DNA from: Candidatus Omnitrophota bacterium
GTDB lineage: Bacteria; Hinthialibacterota; Hinthialibacteria; Hinthialibacterales; Hinthialibacteraceae
Assembly: GCA_003598175.1 (NCBI GenBank)
Contig: QZKN01000080.1
Coordinates: forward strand, 1 to 58,330
Direction: 5' to 3'
Length of the DNA: 58,330 nt
Shown: positions 1 through 8,362 of the stretch, one piece after another
How positions within the stretch are numbered: the first letter of the stretch is position 1
Layout of the letters: each line of letters opens with the position of its first letter
The notes under the pieces: generated by a model
What the model saw: only the letters and a program-made list of their open reading frames with translations
Databases searched by the model: none
What the model was told of the DNA's origin: nothing
Program-made: the position numbers and the translations under genes

Positions 1-32
1 TTCCCAAAGGCGCTCCTTCAACGCAGTCCGCT

Positions 33-218
33 TCAGTCATTTCTGTTGAACGCCAATTCACCACAATTCCAACATCCTTGACTTCGCAAATCCTTTTTCT
101 GATCGATCCCCTCGTCACATAACCATCGATCTCCTTTCTTGTCTGTGACGATCTCCATTGGACGAGCCGGTTTGTGCGGTTCAAAAACGACAGTGTGTTC
201 CTGAGTCATTTCGGACAT
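33..218 (-). CDS. small CxxC protein, hypothetical
   Basis: Predicted protein of 61 residues that I do not recognise. It has three cysteines, C34 and a C-W-N-C pair at 49-52, which could bind a metal ion or be redox active. The ATG is preceded on the minus strand by AGGAAGGGATACAAATC, a good ribosome-binding site, which supports a real start. It stands alone: upstream is an AT-rich stretch at 240-300 that could hold a promoter. No membrane segment or signal peptide is visible. Function unknown. Confidence 0.6.
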   Translation of the reverse strand: MSEMTQEHTVVFEPHKPARPMEIVTDKKGDRWLCDEGIDQKKDLRSQGCWNCGELAFNRND

Positions 219-470
219 GATTTGTATCCCTTCCTATCGATGATAACACTTCCACATATCATTATATAACTATATTATTATATATGCAATGGGGAATTTA
301 TTTATTTTCTCCCTGGCTTTCTGAACAAGGCCGATGGATTGTTTTCGATTGACCAGAAATAGGATGCCTCTGTTTTGATAGAGGAATTACCAGGTGTTTT
401 GATTGGGGAATTTCAGTAGGACAAACTGGATGTAGGCGATTTCAAACAATACAACATAAATCTCTTGATT

Positions 471-722
471 TCAGTCCCCAGCCGGTGGACAGGCATTGGA
501 AGCTTTCACCACCAACACGCCCTCCGAATGAACCGCCACTTCGCTGAAGGCATCCGTCAACGCGGCAAATACTTCCGCGAGTTCACCCGTGATCCGCGAA
601 CTCATTGACCCCGTTTGGACTTGGAGACCGGATTGCCGCAGCGATGTGAGAAAACGATTGACCTCTATTCCCACTGCTTCAGTTCTTAAAGGGTAAAAAC
701 TGACTTCCGCCTGAATAATCAT
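471..722 (-). CDS. MTH1187/YqgV-family thiamine-binding protein
   Basis: Small alpha/beta protein of 83 residues matching the MTH1187/YkoF-type family (DUF77), whose members bind thiamine or related molecules and form oligomers in the cytoplasm. Seen here: N-terminal MIIQAEVSFYPL strand, then a GSMSSRITGE segment followed by an E-V-F-A-A-L helix, the usual family pattern. It is slightly shorter than typical members (about 95-100). Its start overlaps the stop of the upstream methyltransferase by four bases (ATGA), so it is translationally coupled as last gene of the operon. Thiamine binding is a family inference. Confidence 0.85.
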   Translation of the reverse strand: MIIQAEVSFYPLRTEAVGIEVNRFLTSLRQSGLQVQTGSMSSRITGELAEVFAALTDAFSEVAVHSEGVLVVKASNACPPAGD

Positions 723-1504
723 CGTTTTACCTCCGCTATAATGAACGGCCCTCGGAGTGGCAGGGAATCGGGGCTGATCCGATGCGTTAGTAGATTTCCT
801 GGTTCGTTTGCGGATGGAGAAGAAGCAACCATGCGCACTGATCCAAACCGTTTTAGCAGAGCATGAAGTTCATCGGGAGAACGCAAATAGCCGGAAGCAT
901 ATGGTTCTCGTCCCTCTGCCAGGCGCTGTTGGTTGATGGGAGCAAGTCGATTTAATGTTCCGATCAAAACACACCCGTCTTCCTTGACGCAACGGAACAT
1001 CTCTTCAAGGGCGTGCTGAACATCGGATACAAACTCAAGCGTGGCCATCGTCGTTACGATGTCAAAACACTGATCTTTAAAAGGGAGGTGACACGCGTCG
1101 CTCACCTGAAAAAAACAGTTGGTTGCGCAATGGTTTCTCGCGACATCAATCATCTGGTGCGAAATGTCTACGCCGACAACCTTGTATCCAAGAGAACCAA
1201 AGAACATGCTCCAGTGCCCGGTTCCACAGCCAACATCCAGGAGATGTTTATCCCACTGCGGATGTGAAAGAAATGTGAGGACATCCCTCTTCTGAATACG
1301 ATCGTATATCCGCCCTTGAGGGGTTCGGTACCACTGCTCGTAATCCTTCGCGGAAATTCCAAAGTCAAACAAGGAGTTGGAGAGAAAAGTCGTGGATCCA
1401 ACCGTGCTCGAAACGGATTCTCTTTGCTCGACTTGATTGTCATCCAAAGTGCGACGACAAGAGCAAAATCGGTTAAGAGATCGCTTGCGAAATCCATCTT
1501 TCAT
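719..1504 (-). CDS. class I SAM-dependent methyltransferase
   Basis: Methyltransferase type 11 fold, soluble and of unknown substrate. The SAM-binding motif LLDVGCGTG lies near residues 88-96, followed by the acidic VVGVDIS strand and an LPF-x-D-x-x-F-D motif III region; the C-terminus ends in a beta strand. The first 50 residues are not family-like. The start is uncertain: the ATG used here follows the FmdB gene by 14 nt but has no clear ribosome-binding site, while a TTG at 1552 has a GGAG ten bases upstream and would overlap the FmdB gene. Third gene of a four-gene minus-strand operon. Confidence 0.8.
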   Translation of the reverse strand: MKDGFRKRSLNRFCSCRRTLDDNQVEQRESVSSTVGSTTFLSNSLFDFGISAKDYEQWYRTPQGRIYDRIQKRDVLTFLSHPQWDKHLLDVGCGTGHWSMFFGSLGYKVVGVDISHQMIDVARNHCATNCFFQVSDACHLPFKDQCFDIVTTMATLEFVSDVQHALEEMFRCVKEDGCVLIGTLNRLAPINQQRLAEGREPYASGYLRSPDELHALLKRFGSVRMVASSPSANEPGNLLTHRISPDSLPLRGPFIIAEVKR

Positions 1505-1518
1505 GAATTCATCAATTC

Positions 1519-1725
1519 TTATCCGGAGAACGAACACGTTCCTGTCGGACAACTGAAACCATCTCCGGAAGAAGAGGCCCCTCCTTCCACGGAAAATGTG
1601 GAAAATATTTTTTTAGTATCTTTGGAATTGCACTTTGCACAGACGTGAATCTCTTGAGACCCTGCTTTTTCCAAAAAAGATGTGATATGACCACAGTGGA
1701 CGCATTGGTATTCAAAAATAGGCAT
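1519..1725 (-). CDS. FmdB-family zinc ribbon protein
   Basis: FmdB-type putative regulatory protein, 68 residues. It starts MPIFEYQC and has two CxxC knuckles (C-V-H-C near 8-11 and C-A-K-C near 29-32) spaced for one zinc ion, then a Ser/Gly-rich tail ending in a C-P-T-G-T-C motif, as many FmdB proteins do. The ATG at 1725 is preceded by AAAGGAG with a seven-base spacer, so longer upstream extensions are rejected. It lies 19 nt after the J-domain gene and before the methyltransferase. Biochemical role of the family is poorly known. Confidence 0.85.
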   Translation of the reverse strand: MPIFEYQCVHCGHITSFLEKAGSQEIHVCAKCNSKDTKKIFSTFSVEGGASSSGDGFSCPTGTCSFSG

Positions 1726-1744
1726 TACATGACTCCTTTCTCTT

Positions 1745-2146
1745 TTACTCAAAAAATTGCTCTCGCCACCAGAGAAAAATTCCCCATTCGTTATCCAGTC
1801 GATATTTTCCCGCGTATGACTCCGTATCCGAAGAGACGGCTTTGTCGAGTTCCTCGCCGCCAATCCCTTTGGTCAAGAAGTCATAAGCGGATTGGATGAA
1901 AAGAAATCGTTGAGCGGAGTCGCCTGGATTTTCCTTTTTATCCGGATGAGATTGTTGTACTTCCTTTCTCCATGCGCGCTTGATTTCTTCCAATTCGGCT
2001 GTATCGGAAACACCAAGTATCCGGCGAGCTTTTCTGTCTCGCTCCCTCAACAGGTGAATATCTTCTTGCCACAAATGATCTTCTACGGTATGGTTCCTTT
2101 TCCTCAATTTCAATCGGATGATCGAATCCCGACGGAGCCTTATCAA
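1745..2146 (-). CDS. J-domain (DnaJ-like) protein
   Basis: Short protein with a J domain near residues 42-93: RRILGV, a basic helix II, then the HPD signature at 67-69 (H-P-D-K) and a helix III ending QSAYDFLTKG. J domains stimulate the ATPase of Hsp70/DnaK. There is no G/F-rich region, zinc-finger or substrate-binding domain, so it is a type III J protein. The C-terminal 40 residues are charged and end in a Trp-rich stretch. The exact start is uncertain: the TTG at 2146 and later TTG codons are possible, with no clean ribosome-binding site. First gene of the J / FmdB / methyltransferase / MTH1187 operon. Confidence 0.75.
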   Translation of the reverse strand: MIRLRRDSIIRLKLRKRNHTVEDHLWQEDIHLLRERDRKARRILGVSDTAELEEIKRAWRKEVQQSHPDKKENPGDSAQRFLFIQSAYDFLTKGIGGEELDKAVSSDTESYAGKYRLDNEWGIFLWWREQFFE

Positions 2147-2178
2147 CTCCTCGATCCAAGGGTATGGAAGCCGGACGT

Positions 2179-2210
2179 ATTATACAACATTCATTATATT
2201 ACGATATACT
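2179..2210 (-). promoter_or_regulatory. possible promoter of the J-domain operon
   Basis: A perfect TATAAT on the minus strand (positions 2179-2184) lies about 33 bases before the earliest J-domain start. The -35 region is AT rich without a clear TTGACA match, so this is tentative. Confidence 0.35.
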
Positions 2211-2261
2211 AATATGAGTAATGGGGATGGAATACGATCCTCCTGTTCCAAGCGCAGTTCA

Positions 2262-2314
2262 TCCAATAAAAAATATAGCCCCGGCAGGGGAAGGCAGGAA
2301 ATTTCCACCGGGGC
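2262..2314 (-). terminator. likely intrinsic terminator of the RecF/HAD operon
   Basis: Read on the minus strand, GCCCCGG (2308-2314) pairs with CCGGGGC (2278-2284), with an inner palindrome GGAAATTTCC at 2297-2306, followed by the T-rich TATATTTTTTATT. It lies about 150 bases past the HAD stop codon. The loop is long (23 nt), so efficiency is uncertain. Confidence 0.5.
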
Positions 2315-2461
2315 ATGAAATAGGGGGATATAAGAAGCGATCTCAGCAGGAGTTCGCTGTTTCTGTTGCTTACTCCTACCCTATAAACGGCTTTGTCATT
2401 TGAGGGTAACGTAATAATTATTGTTTTTTTTGTTCGCGCGGGTAAAATCGTTTCAGACAAG

Positions 2462-3016
2462 TCAGGACTGATAAACTCGCATGATTTTGACCACCGTTTC
2501 CAACAAATCGCGGGTAATAAGATCAGGTTGGCGATCGGACGTTCGCAGAAATTGGAGGGTTTTGTACGGTTTGCCGCTGCGCACGAAAGAGGATTTGCAT
2601 CCGGCCTGCCATGCCGCCTGCAGACAAGCCGTATGACTGCCAATAAAAAAGGTGCTCTTCAGATCGAATTTGAATTTCTGCGCCGCATGAACCAATAAAC
2701 CCGGCTTCGGGTATCGGCAGTCGCAGTTCTTGGATTCGTCATGCGGACAAATGAGAACGTCCTCCACTTTTCCACCGGATTCTTCGATCGTGGAGATCAT
2801 TTTGGAATGAATTTCACCCAAATTCCGCATTTCCAGTTCGCCGGTGGCCAATCCGGGTTGATTGGTCAAAACGATCGGCCTGATTTGATTTTGTTTGAGT
2901 TCAAAAAAGGCTTCGAGAACGAAAGGCAGGAACACGAATTCATCCGGCGTTTTGACAATCGCGTCCTGCATCACATTGATTACGCCGTCACGCTCAAGAA
3001 GAATGAATTTCTCCAT
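2462..3016 (-). CDS. GmhB-like HAD protein, catalytic residues lost
   Basis: HAD-superfamily protein of 184 residues, closest by motifs to the D-glycero-D-manno-heptose 1,7-bisphosphate phosphatase / histidinol phosphatase group. The zinc loop is intact (C90, H92, C98, C100, then R-Y-P-K-P-G) and motif II reads VLTNQPG. Motif I, normally DRDG, reads E8-R-D10-G, and motif IV, normally GDxxxD, reads G126-S-H-T-A-C131. The nucleophile and both magnesium-binding aspartates of motif IV are therefore replaced. It should be a weak or dead phosphatase, perhaps a binding protein. Its start lies 23 bases inside the end of recF, and it is last in the operon. Confidence 0.8.
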   Translation of the reverse strand: MEKFILLERDGVINVMQDAIVKTPDEFVFLPFVLEAFFELKQNQIRPIVLTNQPGLATGELEMRNLGEIHSKMISTIEESGGKVEDVLICPHDESKNCDCRYPKPGLLVHAAQKFKFDLKSTFFIGSHTACLQAAWQAGCKSSFVRSGKPYKTLQFLRTSDRQPDLITRDLLETVVKIMRVYQS

Positions 3017-4094
3017 TATGCACCTGAAAAATCGATGTGAGCTGTAAGCCGGGACCTAATTGCTCGCGCGAAGTGGCGGTCACGATCAATGGACCGGACT
3101 GATCCACCTGCTCCCAAAAGCGTCCCCGGCGTGTATTATCCATTTCATAAATAACATCGTCAATTAACAACAACGGCCTCGCGCCGGTTTTTTCGAATGA
3201 TAACTTCGCTTCGGCTAACCGTAAGGCCAATGCGGTGGTGCGGCGTTGGCCTTGCGATGCGAATACGGATACATTTTTATCCGCCAGGATAAACTGCAAA
3301 TCGTCGCGATGCGGACCGAGAAGCGACGCTCCACGCTCGATCTCCGATTGCCGTATCCGTTCCAACCGATTTTGCAGCCGTTCGCGGATTATGAACTCAT
3401 CCGCTTCGTCGCCGCCGGAGTATTTCATGGAAAAAGGACCTTCCTCGGCCAGACTTTCATAAAAAGATCGGACAAGAGGAGCCAAAACTTGAGTCATTTC
3501 ACAACGGCGGCGCGTGACTTGGGTGGAATAATCCAAAAACGTGTGATCCCAAATGCCGAGTTCTCTCATCCCCTCCGCGTTTTTTGTGAGTTGCAACCGT
3601 TTTAAAATCCGATTGCGCTGGTTCAACGCGCGGCGGAATTGCTGCAAAAGCGGAATATAGGCCGAATCGATCTGGGCAATGGCCATATCGAGAAAACGCC
3701 GGCGTTCCTGAGGACTGCCGGCAATGATCTGCAAATCTTCCGGCGCAAACAACACCGTTCGCAAATGACCGTATAAATCCCCCACGCGCGGCAATGTGCG
3801 TTTATCGATTTTGATGATTTTTTTTCGCTTTTCCAAACCGCATTCAATCGATTCGCTTTCTTCGCCGTGTTGAATCACGCCGCGCAGAAACGCGACCTCC
3901 TCCCCCCAGCGAATCAATTCTTCTTCGCGGCGGGTGCGATGTGACGTCGATGTGGCCAGAAAGAGAATCGCCTCCACCAAGGCGGTCTTCCCCTGCGCAT
4001 TGGCGCCCGAAAACAGGTGAATGCCGCGGCTGAGGGCAAGATTCGCTTCCTGAATATTTCGAAAATTGCGAACGAGGAAAGACGTCAAAATCAT
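2994..4094 (-). CDS. recF: DNA replication/repair protein RecF
   Basis: SMC-like ATPase that helps load RecA at single-strand gaps. Seen: N-terminal R-N-F-R-N-I motif, Walker A GANAQGKT near residues 30-37, a GPHRDD motif, the signature SQGQRRTTALALRLAEA, and Walker B LLIDDVIYEMD near the C-terminus; length 366 residues is standard. The ATG at 4094 overlaps the sixA stop as ATGA, which fixes the start and implies coupling. Unlike the classic dnaA-dnaN-recF-gyrB arrangement, recF here follows sixA and an uncharacterised coiled-coil gene. Confidence 0.93.
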   Translation of the reverse strand: MILTSFLVRNFRNIQEANLALSRGIHLFSGANAQGKTALVEAILFLATSTSHRTRREEELIRWGEEVAFLRGVIQHGEESESIECGLEKRKKIIKIDKRTLPRVGDLYGHLRTVLFAPEDLQIIAGSPQERRRFLDMAIAQIDSAYIPLLQQFRRALNQRNRILKRLQLTKNAEGMRELGIWDHTFLDYSTQVTRRRCEMTQVLAPLVRSFYESLAEEGPFSMKYSGGDEADEFIIRERLQNRLERIRQSEIERGASLLGPHRDDLQFILADKNVSVFASQGQRRTTALALRLAEAKLSFEKTGARPLLLIDDVIYEMDNTRRGRFWEQVDQSGPLIVTATSREQLGPGLQLTSIFQVHNGEIHSS

Positions 4095-4600
4095 TTGGGC
4101 TTCGCCAACATGCGTAATTGTTTGGGTTGGAGAAGCCAGACAAGCGCTCCGCATCCCGCTTCCGGTTTGCCGGCGATGTCTACGCGGCAAACCGCTCCCT
4201 TCTTCATTTCGATTACACCGTAGGAATGACCGGCGACCAGCATGGAAATCATTTCACTCAAATCGGGTTCGTGACCGACCAACGCAATCCGGGAATTGGG
4301 GGAATAGCCTTTCGTCAGATTGGGTAACAAGTCAAAATCCATGCCAGGCGCAAGGTCGGACGTGATTTGAATCGATGGTGAATCGGTAAAAACTTGTTCA
4401 AGAATTTCCGCTGTTTCGCGCGCGCGAAGATAGGGACTGGAATACATCTCGTCAAACCTGGGAACGATTTTCTTCAAACCTTCGGCCGCCTGTTCCATTT
4501 TTTCGATTCCTTCTTTCGTCAAGCGGCGCTCCGCGTCCGATTTGACATGTGGATCGTTCCGGTCGATGGCAATCGCATGACGTATAAAATACAATTCCAT
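4091..4600 (-). CDS. sixA: phosphohistidine phosphatase SixA family
   Basis: Histidine-phosphatase superfamily protein of 169 residues. The catalytic RHA motif is at residues 7-9 (Y-F-I-R-H-A), a second conserved arginine occurs in SSPYLRARETAEIL, and the second catalytic histidine is in ALVGHEPDLS. SixA removes phosphate from phosphohistidine in signalling proteins of the HPt type; the substrate here is unknown. A strong GGGGAGG site precedes the ATG. It lies 21 bases after the coiled-coil gene and overlaps recF by four bases. Confidence 0.88.
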   Translation of the reverse strand: MELYFIRHAIAIDRNDPHVKSDAERRLTKEGIEKMEQAAEGLKKIVPRFDEMYSSPYLRARETAEILEQVFTDSPSIQITSDLAPGMDFDLLPNLTKGYSPNSRIALVGHEPDLSEMISMLVAGHSYGVIEMKKGAVCRVDIAGKPEAGCGALVWLLQPKQLRMLAKPK

Positions 4601-4621
4601 GACTTTTCCTCCCCTCCCCGA

Positions 4622-6265
4622 TCATCCACTTTCCATTTTTGCGCGGCGAGCGGTTTTTCGCGCTTCCCGTTCCGCTTTGATGCGATCGATTTCTATTTGT
4701 TCCTCTTCGTCCCGCTTCTTTTTGGCGTCCTCCATCTCGATCATGCGGGCAAACATTCCTCCACCCTTTAAATTTTGTTTGATTTCATCGCCGAAGGGTG
4801 TATTGCGCCAGAAAAATTCGCGAAAGCGTTTTTCCAATTTGGGGATGCGGCGGGCTTCGTTTTGCACCCAATGAAAATAACAGTCAATGAAAACTTGTTT
4901 CATATCTTTACGCTGTTCTTTTTTATTGAACAGAGCCAGCCATTTGCCCGTCAATCCCTCGCTGATCCAATAATGCATGGCGTCGGCTTTGGCGTATTCC
5001 CAACGATAATCGGCCAATCCCATCAACAACGCCCGCATCGACGAGCGGGGTGGAAACGCACAAAGACAAATGCGGGGACCGCTGGAGCCTTTTTTCCCCG
5101 GACTCCACGGCTCCCAGCACCCCGCGCGCTGACCGTAGCCGGGTGAAATAATGAATAAAGGCTGGACGTCGAACTCCTCGCCTTTGTATTTACGATGAAA
5201 CATAAGATAGTCGCATTTCAAAACATCATGCAACGAGGCCATAAGCCATTTTCGATTGATAATGGGATTGTCGCGGGCGGGCGCACAATATTCCTGCACC
5301 ATGATGGAAACCAGATTGGCGCGGGCGCCGACGCACATGCGCTGCATTTGCGGGACGCTTAACACTTCGTAGCCCAACGCAGTTTCGCCGGTGGCATGAG
5401 GATCCGGTTTTCTGCCATCGAGAGCCATTTCGTCGATGGTGCTGTATTTGAGATTTCCGCGCGCGATTTCGTCAAACCATTCATCGATAAAATATATGCC
5501 GGTGTTTTCCGGACGGCTTTTATCGAGATACAGCTGCTCCCATATATCCATCCGATCGCTCATCAATTTCTCGTCCAACATGCCATAGCGCATGAACAGG
5601 CGTTTTTCCCACGACAGATTTTCCACGGCAAGGCGCAACGCCATTTTTTTAATCATGCGCCAATGCACGCTGGTAAGGGAAAGCATGATATTTCGTTTCT
5701 GATCCTGCTCGCAGGTTTTCAGCGATTCCAACAACGCCTTGACTTCATCCGCTTCTTCCTCTCCATCCAATACGGCGCTAAGAAACTCTCCCGCCTGAAA
5801 ATTGATGGATGGTTTGAAAACAATTTTTTCCTGAGGCGGCGTGGGGTAGGGAGAATCATCGTCGGGAATTTCCTGCGCTGTTTCCTCCACTTCCGGTTTG
5901 TCGGCATACGCCAACATCTCATCGATCAAGGCGGCTTCTTCTTCGCGCGAATCCGTTTCTTTTACGGTATGAGATTCTTCGTAGGCCTCTTTCGCTCGTT
6001 CCGTTGCTCCCACCGCAGGTTTTTTCACGAACGTTTTCGGCTTTTCTTCCAACGGCTGCACTTTTTTAGGGGCTTGTATTTCCACTTTTTGAGCCGGCGG
6101 CGTAGAAACGGCGGCATCGGGTTTTCCCTGAATCAACGAGGTGACTTTGCGCTTGAGCGTCAATATTTCCTGGTCGCGTTCTTTAAGGACTTGTTGAAAC
6201 TGGCGGACTTTTTGTTCCAGTTTTCGCACGTATTGAATAAGTTGTTCCCGCGTTAATGCAGCCAT
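4622..6265 (-). CDS. large coiled-coil protein of unknown function
   Basis: Predicted protein of 547 residues that I do not recognise. The N-terminal 45 residues are a heptad-like coiled coil (L-E-Q-K-V-R-Q-F), followed by an acidic, Pro-rich low-complexity stretch to about residue 160. A globular body of about 350 residues is rich in Trp and Met and has several conserved-looking aromatic patches. It ends in a very charged helix with a D-A-K-K-K-R-D-E-E-E run. No signal peptide or membrane segment. The ATG at 6265 has GGGGAAGG upstream; an ATG seven codons earlier has none. First gene of an operon with sixA, recF and the HAD gene. Confidence 0.7.
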   Translation of the reverse strand: MAALTREQLIQYVRKLEQKVRQFQQVLKERDQEILTLKRKVTSLIQGKPDAAVSTPPAQKVEIQAPKKVQPLEEKPKTFVKKPAVGATERAKEAYEESHTVKETDSREEEAALIDEMLAYADKPEVEETAQEIPDDDSPYPTPPQEKIVFKPSINFQAGEFLSAVLDGEEEADEVKALLESLKTCEQDQKRNIMLSLTSVHWRMIKKMALRLAVENLSWEKRLFMRYGMLDEKLMSDRMDIWEQLYLDKSRPENTGIYFIDEWFDEIARGNLKYSTIDEMALDGRKPDPHATGETALGYEVLSVPQMQRMCVGARANLVSIMVQEYCAPARDNPIINRKWLMASLHDVLKCDYLMFHRKYKGEEFDVQPLFIISPGYGQRAGCWEPWSPGKKGSSGPRICLCAFPPRSSMRALLMGLADYRWEYAKADAMHYWISEGLTGKWLALFNKKEQRKDMKQVFIDCYFHWVQNEARRIPKLEKRFREFFWRNTPFGDEIKQNLKGGGMFARMIEMEDAKKKRDEEEQIEIDRIKAEREARKTARRAKMESG

Positions 6266-6669
6266 CGAGACCTTCCCCGCTTGCATAAATGTTCATCCAT
6301 GCAATAAAAATATGATCGGCCAACTCTCAAATCGTATCGATTGATTTTACCCGACCACTCCGGATTCCATTTATTTTCGTTGTTTCCCACATTGAACTTT
6401 AACAATGGTTTATCAAATTTCGCAAACGATACCATGATATTTCTATCGAGTATATCACGAAGTATCGATGATGAGAATGTAAAAGAATCAATGTTTTAGG
6501 CTTTTTATCGATGCGATGGTTTAATCAATTATCAAACACACCGTCCGAGTTTTCTCTATACTCCACTATCAAAGTCCACTCGTTTCTTCCAATAAGATTG
6601 GTTGCGGAATAATCGACAGAGGTGCATTCGGTGAGTTCGCCTGGCGGTTTTTTCAGGAAGGGGTAAAGA
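6266..6669. other. intergenic, nothing recognised
   Basis: About 400 bases between the adenosyltransferase stop and the start of the coiled-coil/sixA/recF operon, probably holding that operon's promoter. I see no hairpin with a T-tract, no repeat of the families found elsewhere and no plausible open frame. Confidence 0.5.
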
Positions 6670-7242
6670 TTACGCGGTTTTCTCCTCTTTCGCCTTATGG
6701 GTCCATTCGGATTCTTCGACGCCGTCCTGCCGGTTTTGATAACGCGCCATGACGAGGAGCAGATCGGAGAGACGATTGAGGTACTCGAGAACGAATTCGC
6801 TGATTTCTTCCTGATGATACAGAGTGACCGCGCACCGCTCCAATCGGCGACAGATGTTTCGCGCCAGATGAAGCACCGCTGCGGGCAGCGCACCACCCGG
6901 CAAGATGTATTGAGTCGACGGTTTGAGCACTTCCGATAAGCGGTTGATTTCCTCATCCAACATCTTGACGTGACCGACGTCGATATAGGAAGCGGATCTG
7001 TTCTTTTTATGATTCGCGGTCGTTGCCAAATCGGCGGTCAGGCCGAACAGGTCGTCTTGAATTTTGAGCAGCAGAGGAATCAAATTCGGTGACAGGCCCA
7101 ACGATATGGCCAGACCGATGAAGGAGTTCAGTTCTTCCGTCGTTCCGCAGGCGTGAACCCGCGGCGAGTCTTTGGAAACCCGCGTTCCTTTGCCGACTTG
7201 CGTAAATCCGTAATCGCCGAATTGGGTGTCATTTTTTTTCAT
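6670..7242 (-). CDS. cob(I)alamin adenosyltransferase, PduO type
   Basis: Transfers adenosyl from ATP to cob(I)alamin to make coenzyme B12. Seen: an N-terminal GDYGFT segment then GKGTRVSKD, corresponding to the ATP-binding loop (usually TGDxGxT), a GTTEELNSFIGLA helix (usually GTVDELNS), PGGALPAAVLHLARNICRRLER, and LNRLSDLLLVMAR. The motif order and 190-residue length fit PduO/MMAB. The leading T of the TGD motif and the D of DELN are altered, so activity should be checked. The ATG at 7242 has AGGTGAT seven bases upstream; a TTG nine codons earlier is rejected. It follows the carbonic anhydrase gene by 43 bases. Confidence 0.85.
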   Translation of the reverse strand: MKKNDTQFGDYGFTQVGKGTRVSKDSPRVHACGTTEELNSFIGLAISLGLSPNLIPLLLKIQDDLFGLTADLATTANHKKNRSASYIDVGHVKMLDEEINRLSEVLKPSTQYILPGGALPAAVLHLARNICRRLERCAVTLYHQEEISEFVLEYLNRLSDLLLVMARYQNRQDGVEESEWTHKAKEEKTA

Positions 7243-7285
7243 GGAACTAATCACCTCGCCAGTATACAAAAGTAACGTTTTGTCG

Positions 7286-8362
7286 TTATCGTTCTGTTGA
7301 ATGGGGAATCATATCATAGACTTGCACGCGGTCCCAGATTTCCTGATTGCGTTCGATAAACCGAAGATGTTTTTCCGCTTTCTGATAATAATCGTGTCCG
7401 GCTTTGTCTTCAAAATGAAGAATCAGACACACGCCGTAGCTATTATCGACCACCGATCGTTCGGTTCCCGCAGGAATGCCCACTTCGATGTGGTTTACGG
7501 TTTCCACGGCTCCCAAATAGGTTTTGCAGTCGTCGACCAACCGGTTCCGTTGCGCATCCGTCACCCCTTCTTTCAGCCAGAAATATACCACGTGAACGAA
7601 ACCGGATTTTGTTTTCGGGCCGGAAGTATATTGCAGTAATTTATCTTGATTCGGGTGCGTCCCAAGCCATTCAATTTTTCCGGTTTCGATATCGAGGATG
7701 GCGCCGACTATTTTCAAATGGCCCTGCCTGACTCGTTCTCGCGTCGCGGGACTGGTTCTAAACAAATCGTCGATGGATTGCCAGACATTTTCCTTGATTG
7801 AGGCGGTGATCAGTTGATCACCCGCGAGTTCGGGATGCTCGTGTTTCACTTTTTCCACCGCGGGAATGATATTGTCCACCAGTTCGGGAATATTGCCGTG
7901 CACTTCCGCATCCTGAACGACGGCGGTGACGGCTCCGCAATGGCTGTGGCCCAGCACCAGCATCAGCGGAGTGCCCAGATGATCCACGCCGTATTCGATG
8001 GAGCCGACTTCGTCCGTATCGCAGACATTGCCGGCGACACGGATCGTGAAAATATCGCCGAATCCCACATCGAAAAAGTATTCCGGCGGAACCCGGGAAT
8101 CCGAACAGGTGATCACGGTCGCGAACGGATGCTGTCCGCCGACCAACTCCTGCAGGCGATCCAAACCGGTGTGCGGCATGGTTCGGGCGTTAGCGAGGAA
8201 TCGTTGATTGCCTTCCTGCAGCCGTGCAAGCGCCTCATCGGGATTGATTCGCGAGCCTTCACTTTTCGCGCTTATGAAATTTGGTGCGCATAAGATTATG
8301 CACAGTATCACACCTGCGAAAAGCATAAAAATGCATGTCGACATCCGTTGTTGGGTACGCAT
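7286..8362 (-). CDS. secreted beta-carbonic anhydrase fused to a Dabb domain
   Basis: 358 residues from the ATG preceded by GGAAGG. A signal-peptide-like hydrophobic stretch covers residues 8-30. Residues about 39-239 are a beta-class carbonic anhydrase: C86-S-D-S-R90 with the D88/R90 dyad, then the H139-x-x-C142 ligand pair in GHSHCGA, which would bind zinc and interconvert CO2 and bicarbonate outside the cytoplasm. Residues about 255-354 form a stress-responsive A/B barrel (Dabb) domain starting FVHVVYFWLKEG, a small ferredoxin-like fold that usually dimerises. The pairing is unusual. Probable operon with the adenosyltransferase downstream. Confidence 0.85.
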   Translation of the reverse strand: MRTQQRMSTCIFMLFAGVILCIILCAPNFISAKSEGSRINPDEALARLQEGNQRFLANARTMPHTGLDRLQELVGGQHPFATVITCSDSRVPPEYFFDVGFGDIFTIRVAGNVCDTDEVGSIEYGVDHLGTPLMLVLGHSHCGAVTAVVQDAEVHGNIPELVDNIIPAVEKVKHEHPELAGDQLITASIKENVWQSIDDLFRTSPATRERVRQGHLKIVGAILDIETGKIEWLGTHPNQDKLLQYTSGPKTKSGFVHVVYFWLKEGVTDAQRNRLVDDCKTYLGAVETVNHIEVGIPAGTERSVVDNSYGVCLILHFEDKAGHDYYQKAEKHLRFIERNQEIWDRVQVYDMIPHSTER

